Part shown: positions 1 through 5,901 of the stretch, in pieces | Numbering within the stretch: position 1 is the stretch's first letter | Layout: each line of letters opens with the position of its first letter | Assembly: GCA_020024465.1 (NCBI GenBank) | Contig: JAHHTT010000085.1 | Span: 1 to 5,901, forward strand | Reading direction: 5' to 3' | Origin: Odoribacter sp. | Lineage (GTDB): Bacteria; Bacteroidota; Bacteroidia; Bacteroidales; Marinifilaceae | Length of the DNA stretch: 5,901 nucleotides | Notes under the pieces: model-generated | Database searches by the model: none | Told to the model about the DNA's origin: nothing | Seen by the model: only the letters and a program-made list of their open reading frames with translations | Translations under genes and position numbers: made by a program

Positions 1-4
1 GTTG

Positions 5-13
5 TAACTTTGC
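5..13 (+). promoter_or_regulatory. Possible -7 box ahead of the IS66 tnpA remnant
   Basis: TAACTTTGC matches the Bacteroides -7 consensus TAnnTTTG. It lies about 40 bp before the apparent start of the tnpA remnant, where an element promoter would be expected. The matching -33 TTTG would fall outside the window, so the promoter cannot be confirmed. If real, it is probably a relic of the dead element. Confidence 0.25.
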
Positions 14-45
14 GTTTGCAATAATAACAAGCCTCAATTGCATAG

Positions 46-370
46 GATGGATTAGAATTGAAGAATTAGATTTACAAGTGCAATGAAGCGATTTACTATC
101 AAAGTTATACCTACAACAAGTAGGTGTAAATTATTTAGCTTATCGCTATTGGAGAAAGAAGTGTGCTACTGATAAAAATTGTGCCAAGTAGGAGTTGAAC
201 CCAGTTCATTTCAAACAACCGACCATGGAGATATCCTTTAAAGGCAAGTGTATCAGTGTGTGGACTTTTTGTTTCACACCCCTAATGGATTCCGTACCCA
301 CTTCGATAGTAGGTCTGAGAAGATACAGATGAAACTGTTGGCTCCAAGTCTTCAAGATAGTCTTCTTTAG
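46..370 (+). pseudogene. tnpA: Decayed IS66-family accessory protein TnpA (Orf1)
   Basis: This is a remnant of the first gene of an IS66-type element, whose small product normally assists transposition. In one frame, positions 60-161 read a stretch ending VGVNYLAYRYWRKK (120-161), which resembles the helix-turn-helix end of IS66 Orf1 ('GVNY..YHYW'). The same frame continues as PVHFKQPTMEISFKGK (201-248). After a frameshift near 250-280, PNGFRTHF and then EKIQMKLLAPSL (281-352) match the usual C-terminus. In-frame stops at 84-86 and 189-191, plus the frameshift, show it is dead. The stop at 368-370 probably is the original one and overlaps the start of tnpB, as is usual in IS66. The start near ATG 46 is a guess. 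Family assignment rests on remembered motifs, not on a search. Confidence 0.7.
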
Positions 371-600
371 CTTAAGCGACACGATGCGCTACTTTCTGTG
401 TTTTTGCACGATGGATATGCGAAAAGTACAGTTCACTGTGCAATTATTGTGTATGAGAAAACGAAGAGCAAAGTAAAGTACGGTAAATTTTCATTTTCAT
501 TGTAACTAGTCTCAAGCTTATGAAACTACTTCATACGAAAGATGAATATATGGTAATGTGTGTAAAATGTCTGGTTTTCCAATTATTTGAAGTTGCTTGA
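363..600 (+). pseudogene. tnpB: Decayed IS66-family Orf2 (TnpB)
   Basis: This is a remnant of the second IS66 gene, a roughly 115-residue protein of the IS66 Orf2 family needed for transposition. Positions 366-425 read FSLSDTMRYFLC followed by TMDMRK; the 'YLC....DMRK' signature is diagnostic of the family. The codon where ATG is expected, 363-365, is now TTC, so the start appears lost. In another frame, positions 496-600 read FIVTSLKLMKLLHTKD and then YMVMCVKCLVF, matching the family's '(F)IFIN..R..MKLLH...GFVLY.KRLE'. A frameshift lies between about 426 and 495. The total length is close to that of an intact tnpB, so little has been deleted. Confidence 0.72.
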
Positions 601-639
601 ATATAACTTGGATTTAAACAGATGTCTCATAGAATAGTG

Positions 640-1596
640 CGGTCTTTTGATGATAGCTGAGGGTTATTCATGAGAATTTGCCGAACTTCAACGATAAGCA
701 GAAGCAAAGTGCAAAGAGGCGATGAAGAAAGTCGAAAAGGAATGTACAGAGGTAAAGAAGCAGAAGCGTTAGAATTGTGAATGGTAGATGAGAAACCTGT
801 TTTCGAAGGCGATTATAGAACTGCTTAAGCCTTTGTATGAGATACTCAATGAAAAGGCTTTTTCCTGGATTATGTACAAGTGGACGAGACTACGGAGCTT
901 GCCACTAACGAGGAAAGACACAAGACAAACAAAGAATATCTTTGGATGGTAAGATCAGCCATGGAGAAACTGATTATTCCCTATCATGCTAGTGGAGCAA
1001 GGATCGGTTATCGAATTTTTAGCAAATCAATATCTCTTCAAGAGAGCTTTGCAATGTGACGATTTTGCAGGGTATGAAATAGTCTCCAAGATAACGTTGA
1101 CGTGCAGTTGCTTAATTGCTTGGTGCATATTCCTGTTATTTTGAACAAACTCTTGACGAAAACAAGGAAATGACTGATTGTGGGTTGCCTCAGATATAGT
1201 ATATGTATAAATACAAGATAGAGTACTGCTGCAACGAAAACGGCTTTTGAACAGTGAACGTAAGGTAACTGGAACTGACCAACCTATCATGTAGACCATG
1301 AAAGTATAAATGGAAACAGAAGTCATTAAGTATCGTCTTGGATTATAAGTCGGAAAAGTCATGACATATGACGATACTCACAGGGATAACATGATGAAAT
1401 GTTCGGAAGATGGATGCTTGCTGCAGAACAATAGTCTGGCAGAAATGTGATTCGGTCCATCACTTTAGGTAGGAAGAATTATCTCTTTTGCGGTAATCAC
1501 GAAGCGGCGGTCAACATGTTGGTAATTTGTTTCCTGTTGGCTATCTGCAAGGTACACAATGTTAACTCAAGGGATTTTCTGAATGATATCAATTTT
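640..1596 (+). pseudogene. tnpC: Decayed IS66-family DDE transposase (TnpC)
   Basis: The IS66 transposase is broken but traceable across frames. A Lys/Glu-rich stretch (about 705-770, containing KEAMKKVEKECTEVKK) resembles its coiled N-terminus. LFSKAIIELLKPLYEIL (799-849) precedes VQVDETTEL (874-900, first catalytic Asp at 883-885) and KEYLWMVRSAMEKL. After a frameshift near 1000, SVIEFLANQYLFKRALQCDD then FAGYE (1004-1078) carries the second Asp at 1058-1060. NVDVQLLNCLVH (1093-1128) and FEQTLDENKEMTDCGLPQI (1140-1196) follow in other frames. METEVIK precedes DGCLLQNNSLAE (1409-1444), with the catalytic Glu at 1442-1444. VIRSITLGRKNYLFCGNHEA (1450-1509) then follows in the next frame. At least five frame changes and several stops are present. 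The segment between the N-terminal helix and QVDET is far shorter than in intact TnpC, implying an internal deletion. The end is cut at the junction with the next element. Confidence 0.85.
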
Positions 1597-1597
1597 T

Positions 1598-2120
1598 TTC
1601 AAGATAGATAAGGATGCCACTTTTATGCACATGAAAGAAGATGCGATGGAAACGATCGGACTAAGTTAAGATATAACCTACTGATATCTATGTGGTTTTA
1701 ACTTATTACAAACTTTGCCTTTTATCCCAATTCGGCAGATATGCTGACCATGCCCTCGTTTCTGTTATCGTTTAAAGAAAATTATGGACATTTTACTTCT
1801 ATAGTCGTTGCCGGTCGGATTGTGGTTCAAAATAGAACTATCTGTATATAAGATAGAGCGGTATGGGAACCTATGCCAAATACAACTACTTTCAGTATAG
1901 AGTACATATCCTATGGGAGAACAAATGGAATGTATAGGTATCAGGCGTTCAAAAACTGATAATGGATACACTACGGTAAACGAAGAACTACTTCGGATGT
2001 CCGCTCCACTGTCAATGCTTTAAAGCGGGCAGGGTGATAGAAGTAAATCAAAGATTGAAAGCTTATAAGAAAAAGGCAACGAATTTAACCCGTTGGCAGA
2101 ATTAAAAACATAAAAGATTT
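1598..2120 (+). pseudogene. Truncated, decayed IS1182-family transposase
   Basis: These are the middle and C-terminal parts of a different DDE transposase. KIDKDATFMHMKEDAM (1601-1648) matches the 'KTD.DATFM.MKED' motif of IS1182-type enzymes. YPNSADMLTMPSFLLSFK then ENYGHFTSIVVA (1723-1812) matches 'P.PTDT.TL..FL..F...YG......ADAGYGS'. After a frameshift at about 1813-1817, GTYAKYNYFQYRVH (1866-1907) matches '..Y.KYN.FH.E'. FGCPLHCQCFKAGRVIEVNQ (1992-2054 region) and RLKAYKKKA match the late 'C.gCPLR..C.......I.VN..L...K..A' motif. The N-terminal half is missing, because the sequence starts at the join with the IS66 remnant. The homology fades at about 2115 before the usual C-terminal end. 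The catalytic Asp-Ala-Gly segment is damaged and there are multiple stops. Confidence 0.75.
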
Positions 2121-2363
2121 ATGATTTAAAAGTTGTGCATATGATATTTGTTTATTAAAAGTTTGATTGTATTATTTTATTATTTATATCTCTCAATATA
2201 TGAATATTAATTAATGTTATTTATGGTGTAGTAAATCAAATATGATGTGTCGCTCATGTTTTAAAAATTAAAAGTTCGTATTATAAAAAAAGTCCTTATC
2301 AAAACGTTGTATTTGAATCTTTTCTGCTTGAATGCTTTGTTTTTGAGTTTGTTTTTAAATATT

Positions 2364-2384
2364 TATTATTGATATTCAATAATA
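2364..2384. repeat. Perfect 9-bp inverted repeat with 3-bp centre
   Basis: The arms TATTATTGA (2364-2372) and TCAATAATA (2376-2384) are exact reverse complements around TAT. The site lies about 30 bp upstream of the -33 box of the candidate korA promoter, a position suited to a dimeric regulator. The core TTGA-N3-TCAA recalls CRP/FNR-family half sites, but the spacing is not the usual N6. In such AT-rich DNA a hairpin or a chance palindrome is also possible. Confidence 0.5.
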
Positions 2385-2414
2385 TATGGATCTGTAAAAA
2401 TACTTTGCTGGAAA

Positions 2415-2445
2415 TTTGTTTAGTCTCAATGATTCGCTAACTTTA
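2415..2445 (+). promoter_or_regulatory. Candidate korAB promoter, Bacteroides type
   Basis: TTTG (2415-2418) is followed after 19 bp by TAACTTTA (2438-2445). This fits the Bacteroidetes -33/-7 consensus TTTG / TAnnTTTG in spacing and in all but the last base. Transcription would start near 2452, giving a 5' leader of about 135 nt before korA. A second -7-like TAACTTTA at 2547-2554 lies closer to the gene but has no TTTG at the right distance. It could only serve as an activator-dependent promoter. Confidence 0.4.
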
Positions 2446-2479
2446 CTCTTGAAAAATTAGTATTGCACTGATGTTAATA

Positions 2480-2527
2480 GTTTGTTAATGCAAACGTTGG
2501 TGATTTGTCACGTTTACTTTAGCAAAC
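2480..2527. repeat. Three adjoining 16-bp dyad-like units
   Basis: The outer units GTTTGTTAATGCAAAC (2480-2495) and GTTTACTTTAGCAAAC (2512-2527) share 11 of 16 bases and have the form GTTT-N8-AAAC. The left one extends to GTTTG/CAAAC. The middle unit, GTTGGTGATTTGTCAC (2496-2511), also begins GTT and ends AC, and contains the perfect dyad GTGA-N4-TCAC. The outer units are 32 bp apart start to start, close to three helical turns. The cluster lies 61-108 bp before the korA start codon and resembles a phased operator array. Function is inferred only. Confidence 0.4.
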
Positions 2528-2588
2528 TTCTTGTATTGGTGTCTATTAACTTTAATTAGTCAGTGTTTATTAACCTACTTATTCAATC

Positions 2589-4433
2589 ATGAGTCAAGAG
2601 ACAAAAGTTATCGAAAAGCATGATGTTGTTATCCGTTTCTCAGGAGACTCGGGAGATGGAATGCAATTGACGGGGCAGCAGTTTTCAGATACAGCTGCAT
2701 TATTTGGAAATGATGTTGCAACGTTTCCGGATTATCCGGCTGAAATTCGTGCGCCGCAAGGAACTGTTGGTGGCGTATCTGGTTTCCAAGTTCACATTGG
2801 TGAGGAGCATATTACAACTCCAGGAGATTATGCCGATGTTTTAGTTGCGATGAATCCAGCAGCCTTAAAAGCTAATTTGCGGTGGGCAAAAAAAGCCGGA
2901 ACAATTATTATTGATTTGGATGCTTTTACAGACAAACATTTAGAAAAAGCTGGATATTCTGTAAATCCGCTTGAAGATGGTTCTTTGGCTGATTACAATT
3001 TGGTCCCAGTGAAAGTCAGCGAATTGACCATCGAAGCTTTGAAAGAGACTGGTTTGGACCAGAAGTCTGTGCTTCGCTGTAAAAATATGTTTGCTTTAGG
3101 TATGATTTATTGGATGTTTGAACAATCAGTAGAGCATACAGAGGCATTTTTTGATATAAAATTTGGCAAAAAACCAGCTATTGCTTCTGCAAATAAGTTA
3201 GTATTACGTGCTGGTTACAATTATGCTGCTAATGTGCATGCTTTGGCTACACATTTTAAAGTGGCTCCTGCAGTTATTGAAAAAGGGAAATATCGTACAA
3301 TTACTGGTAATAAGGCTACTGCATGGGGATTGCTAGCTGTTGCTGAAAAAGCAGGTCTGTCTCTTTTCTGTGGTTCTTATCCTATTACTCCGGCTACAGA
3401 TATTTTGCACGAATTGGCTTTACGACGTGATTTGGGAGCGAAGACATATCAGGCAGAGGATGAGATCGGGGGTATATGTACAGCAATCGGAGCCAGTTAT
3501 GCTGGTAATTTTGCCTGTACGACAACTTCAGGTCCTGGATTGGCTTTGAAATCTGAGGCTGCAGGTTTGGCAGTAATGGCTGAATTACCTTTAGTAATAG
3601 TTGATGTACAGCGAGGAGGTCCTTCTACTGGTTTGCCGACGAAGACTGAACAGTCAGATTTATTGCAGGCACTATATGGCCGTAACGGTGAGTCTCCAAT
3701 GCCAGTGATTGCTGCAAGTACTTCTGGTAACTGTTTCGATTATGCATATATGGCAGGCAAAATTGCTTTGGAACACATGACACCAGTTGTTTTATTGACA
3801 GATGGATTTTTAGCAAATGGAGCTCAGCCTTGGTTAATTCCTTCTATGGATAAATTGCCTGAAATTAAATTGCGTTTGGCTAAAGAAGGTGATGATTATA
3901 AACCTTATGCTCGTGATCCTGAGACTTTGGCACGAACTTGGGCTCTACCTGGTACGAAAGGTTTGGAACATCGTATTGGAGGTTTGGAAAAAATGAACAT
4001 TATAGGCAATATTAGTTATGTTCCTGAAAATCATCAAGTGATGACTGATTTACGAGAACAAAAAATTGCTCGTATTGCAAATTATATTCCAGAACAGGAC
4101 GTATATGGTAATGTAGAAGAAGGAGATACTTTGATTGTTGGCTGGGGAGGAACATATGGTCACTTGTTTTCTGCAGTTAAAGAAATGCGTGCGGAAGGTC
4201 ATGATGTTAGCTTGGCTCATTTTAATTTTATTAATCCGCTACCTAAAAATACACACGATATATTTGCACGTTTCAAGAGAATTATTGTATGTGAATTGAA
4301 CCTTGGTCAGTTTGCTAAATACTTGAAGAGTAAATATCCTGAATTCAATTATTATCAAATAAATAAAGTAGCTGGTCTACCATTTACTGTTGTTGAATTG
4401 AAACAGAAAATCAATGAATTGATGAACGCTTAA
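2589..4433 (+). CDS. korA: 2-oxoglutarate:ferredoxin oxidoreductase, alpha subunit (gamma-alpha fusion)
   Basis: This cytoplasmic subunit pairs with KorB to oxidise 2-oxoglutarate with CoA to succinyl-CoA and CO2, reducing ferredoxin. The 614 residues fit the usual length of gamma-alpha fused KorA. Residues about 12-195 form the gamma (POR) domain, with GDSGDGMQLTG at 19-29 and FPDYPAEIRAPQGT shortly after. Residues about 235-480 are the alpha (pyrimidine-binding) domain, with YPITP at 264-268, EDEIGG at 290-295 and RGGPSTGLPTKTEQSDL from Arg342. By analogy with archaeal OFORs, YPITP and this arginine contact the 2-oxoacid. Residues about 510-605 form the C-terminal transketolase-like domain, beginning at VGWGGTYG. 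ATG 2589 is the first start before the conserved domain. No Shine-Dalgarno sequence is visible, which is normal in Bacteroidetes. korB follows after 10 bp. Architecture favours 2-oxoglutarate, but other 2-oxoacids cannot be excluded from sequence alone. Confidence 0.93.
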   Translation: MSQETKVIEKHDVVIRFSGDSGDGMQLTGQQFSDTAALFGNDVATFPDYPAEIRAPQGTVGGVSGFQVHIGEEHITTPGDYADVLVAMNPAALKANLRWAKKAGTIIIDLDAFTDKHLEKAGYSVNPLEDGSLADYNLVPVKVSELTIEALKETGLDQKSVLRCKNMFALGMIYWMFEQSVEHTEAFFDIKFGKKPAIASANKLVLRAGYNYAANVHALATHFKVAPAVIEKGKYRTITGNKATAWGLLAVAEKAGLSLFCGSYPITPATDILHELALRRDLGAKTYQAEDEIGGICTAIGASYAGNFACTTTSGPGLALKSEAAGLAVMAELPLVIVDVQRGGPSTGLPTKTEQSDLLQALYGRNGESPMPVIAASTSGNCFDYAYMAGKIALEHMTPVVLLTDGFLANGAQPWLIPSMDKLPEIKLRLAKEGDDYKPYARDPETLARTWALPGTKGLEHRIGGLEKMNIIGNISYVPENHQVMTDLREQKIARIANYIPEQDVYGNVEEGDTLIVGWGGTYGHLFSAVKEMRAEGHDVSLAHFNFINPLPKNTHDIFARFKRIIVCELNLGQFAKYLKSKYPEFNYYQINKVAGLPFTVVELKQKINELMNA

Positions 4434-4443
4434 TATTATTGAA

Positions 4444-5460
4444 ATGGACGAATTAAAATATACTCCTAAAGATTTTAAAAGTGACCAGGAAGTAAGATGG
4501 TGTCCGGGTTGCGGTGATCATGGAATTATCAACTCAGTGCAGAAAGCTATGGCAGAACTTGGGTATCCCAAGGAGTCATGGGCAGTCATCTCTGGTATTG
4601 GCTGTTCTTCTCGCTTCCCTTATTATATGAATACCTATGGGTTTCATACAATTCATGGTCGTGCAGCAGCGATTGCTTCTGGTGCAAAAAATGCTAATCG
4701 TAAGTTGAATATTTTGCAAATTTCTGGTGATGGTGATGCTTTGGCTATTGGTGGTAACCATTTTATCCATGCTATTCGTCGTAATGTGGATATTACGATT
4801 TTATTGTTTAACAATGAAATTTATGGTTTGACTAAGGGCCAATATTCTCCTACAACAAAATTAGGAACTAAGACAAAGACTTCTCCGTACGGAACAATTG
4901 AGCATCCATTTATTCCAGGAGAGCTTTGTATTGGTGCTCAGGGAAAATTTTTTGCACGTTCGATAGATACAAATGTAGCTTTGACAGCAGAAATATTGGA
5001 AACAGCAGTAAAGCATCATGGAACTTCTGTTGTTGAAGTTTTACAAAATTGTGTAATATTTGCTGATGGAGCACATTCTGCAGTAACCGATAAAGAATTG
5101 AAAGATGAGCGTCAGATTGTTTTACGTCATGGCGAGCGCATGATTTTTGGTAAAAATAAGGATAAAGGTTTGATATTGGCAAAATCAGGAGAATTGAAAG
5201 TTGTTGAACTCGGTAAAGATGGTATTACTGAAGAAGATATTTTAGTTCATGATGCACATAATCCAAATCCATTTATACATTGGATGTTAGTGAATATGAA
5301 AGCTCCTGAATTTCCTGTTGCTTTAGGTGTTATCCGTGATGTTGAAGCACATACATATGATGAGGCATTGGACGAACAGATTGAAGAAGTTAAGAAAATG
5401 TCTAAAATTCATTGTATGGAAGATTTATTGAATAGTGGTGATACTTGGGAGGTGAAGTGA
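4444..5460 (+). CDS. korB: 2-oxoglutarate:ferredoxin oxidoreductase, beta subunit
   Basis: This is the catalytic partner of KorA, carrying thiamine pyrophosphate and one [4Fe-4S] cluster that passes electrons to ferredoxin. The 338 residues are typical of the family. WCPGCGDHG gives Cys20 and Cys23; Cys54 (GIGCSSRFP) and Cys203 (LQNCVIF) complete the set. Their spacing (3, 31 and 149) closely follows the four cluster ligands known in archaeal OFOR beta subunits. The TPP/Mg motif runs from GDGDALAIGG (95-104) to NNEIYGLTKGQ (123-133). GRAAAIASGAK (72-82) is also family-typical. No extra ferredoxin domain is present, so a separate ferredoxin must accept the electrons. The start lies 10 bp after the korA stop with no Shine-Dalgarno sequence, so the two are co-transcribed and probably translationally coupled. 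Neither korC nor korD is present in the window. Confidence 0.93.
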   Translation: MDELKYTPKDFKSDQEVRWCPGCGDHGIINSVQKAMAELGYPKESWAVISGIGCSSRFPYYMNTYGFHTIHGRAAAIASGAKNANRKLNILQISGDGDALAIGGNHFIHAIRRNVDITILLFNNEIYGLTKGQYSPTTKLGTKTKTSPYGTIEHPFIPGELCIGAQGKFFARSIDTNVALTAEILETAVKHHGTSVVEVLQNCVIFADGAHSAVTDKELKDERQIVLRHGERMIFGKNKDKGLILAKSGELKVVELGKDGITEEDILVHDAHNPNPFIHWMLVNMKAPEFPVALGVIRDVEAHTYDEALDEQIEEVKKMSKIHCMEDLLNSGDTWEVK

Positions 5461-5496
5461 TGTATGGAAATTAATATGTAAACAGAGTGTAATATG

Positions 5497-5533
5497 AACC
5501 CCGAAAGTTGGATTAAAACTTTCGGGGTTTTAT
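5497..5533 (+). terminator. Intrinsic terminator of the korAB operon
   Basis: The arms AACCCCGAAAGTT (5497-5509) and AACTTTCGGGGTT (5517-5529) pair perfectly over 13 bp around a 7-nt loop, followed by a T-rich tail from 5528. It lies 36 bp after the korB stop. The opposite strand lacks a T-tract after the stem, so it should terminate plus-strand transcription only. Confidence 0.93.
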
Positions 5534-5534
5534 T

Positions 5535-5687
5535 ATGACAATAAATAAAAGAAAGGAACAGGACTCAGTAGATTTGCAGAACTATATGTATTTGTTAGAT
5601 AGAGGTCATTCGTTTGAGTACATCCATTCTGTATATTGCATAAATACAGATAAACTAAAAGTTTCGAGAGTAAAATATCTACGTTAA
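5535..5687 (+). pseudogene. Unrecognised 50-codon frame, possibly a decayed transposase N-terminus
   Basis: An ATG at 5535 opens 50 codons ending in TAA at 5685-5687. The same frame stays readable past that stop (GEPALHQGKNIKNDSALS) until TGA at 5742-5744, as if a longer gene had been interrupted. The stretch LLDRGHSFEYIHSVYCINTD (5592-5651) has the look of a helix-turn-helix of the kind found at the start of IS3-type OrfA proteins, but I cannot name a family. The ATG sits just after the terminator stem, leaving no room for its own promoter, so expression as a small protein is unlikely. It may equally be a chance frame. Confidence 0.25.
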
Positions 5688-5901
5688 GGTGAACCGGCTC
5701 TACATCAAGGTAAAAATATCAAGAACGATTCTGCATTATCTTGATACCATCTCCTAACTTTGTACGTAACTTTGGTAAATATGGGAGCAGTCGCTCAAAG
5801 TCTATATTGAAATGAAAATAAAGCGAATACCCTGTCTTATCGAGATTGTAAACTAAACTGTGTCAAGTTATATTTCGGAGCTGTTTTGGGATCTTCAATA
5901 T
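5688..5901. other. No gene recognised; two tandem -7-like motifs
   Basis: I see no convincing coding sequence on either strand. TAACTTTG occurs twice, at 5755-5762 and 5767-5774, 12 bp apart. Both fit the Bacteroidetes -7 box, but no TTTG lies 19-21 bp upstream of either. A 7-bp inverted repeat TATCAAG/CTTGATA (5717-5723 and 5740-5746) lies just before them. Given the IS debris elsewhere, this may be more decayed mobile DNA, but nothing proves it. Confidence 0.35.

Larger units (their letters stand above)
2121..2588. other. AT-rich non-coding region upstream of korA
   Basis: No coding signal was found here on either strand. Base composition is visibly more AT-rich than the flanking sequence. 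The stretch contains a 21-bp palindrome (2364-2384), a plausible promoter (2415-2445) and three adjoining 16-bp dyad-like units (2480-2527). These are annotated separately. It is the only place where the control signals for korAB could lie, unless transcription enters from the dead IS elements upstream. Confidence 0.7.

Noticed and set aside
1027..1362. 111-codon open frame on the minus strand
   Set aside because: It lies antisense to the tnpC remnant, whose sense-strand homology is clear. Its translation shows no recognisable domain, and it has no promoter or ribosome-site support.
1765..1971. 68-codon open frame on the minus strand
   Set aside because: It is antisense to the IS1182 transposase remnant and has no family features.
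1..2588. CRISPR array, tRNA, rRNA or retron-type RNA in the large gene-free stretch
   Set aside because: No regularly spaced repeats, no tRNA arm pattern and no rRNA-like sequence were seen. IS remnants explain most of the region.
3340..3816. Short frames on both strands inside korA
   Set aside because: They are shadows of a strongly conserved gene in other frames.
4576..5182. Minus-strand frames of 64 and 90 codons inside korB
   Set aside because: They overlap an intact conserved gene and show no independent coding signal.
2589..5460. korAB as a novel redox system
   Set aside because: Domain order, lengths, cysteine ligands and TPP motif all match the standard two-subunit 2-oxoacid:ferredoxin oxidoreductase.
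5497..5529. The hairpin as an IS end or bidirectional terminator
   Set aside because: The position right after korB and the one-sided T-tract fit a plain plus-strand intrinsic terminator.

Overview
The window looks like a low-GC Bacteroidales (Bacteroidetes) chromosome segment. The evidence is the absence of Shine-Dalgarno sequences before the two intact genes, TTTG / TAnnTTTG-type promoter motifs, the protein sequences of the korAB pair, and IS remnants of types common in Bacteroides relatives. Genus cannot be fixed from the sequence.

Layout. Positions 1-2120 hold no intact gene. They are a graveyard of plus-strand insertion-sequence genes that can still be read by hopping between frames: an IS66-type element with tnpA (about 46-370), tnpB (363-600) and tnpC (about 640-1596), joined at about 1590-1600 to the middle and C-terminal part of an IS1182-type transposase (about 1598-2120). 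All carry many stops and frameshifts. Positions 2121-2588 are AT-rich and non-coding. They contain a plausible promoter, a strong 21-bp palindrome and three abutting 16-bp dyad-like units ahead of the first intact gene.

Positions 2589-5460 are an intact two-gene operon, korA-korB, with a 10-bp gap. It encodes the gamma/alpha fusion subunit and the TPP/[4Fe-4S] beta subunit of a 2-oxoacid:ferredoxin oxidoreductase, most likely acting on 2-oxoglutarate. A 13-bp perfect-stem intrinsic terminator (5497-5533) closes the operon. Positions 5534-5901 hold a 50-codon open frame of unknown origin that may be a decayed transposase N-terminus, and otherwise nothing recognisable.

Function. KorA and KorB together would convert 2-oxoglutarate and CoA to succinyl-CoA and CO2, passing electrons to ferredoxin, or run in reverse, as expected in an anaerobe lacking the NAD-linked dehydrogenase complex. 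I do not see a new biological system here. The most unusual parts are the layered IS decay, readable down to its DDE residues, and the ordered dyad cluster upstream of korA.
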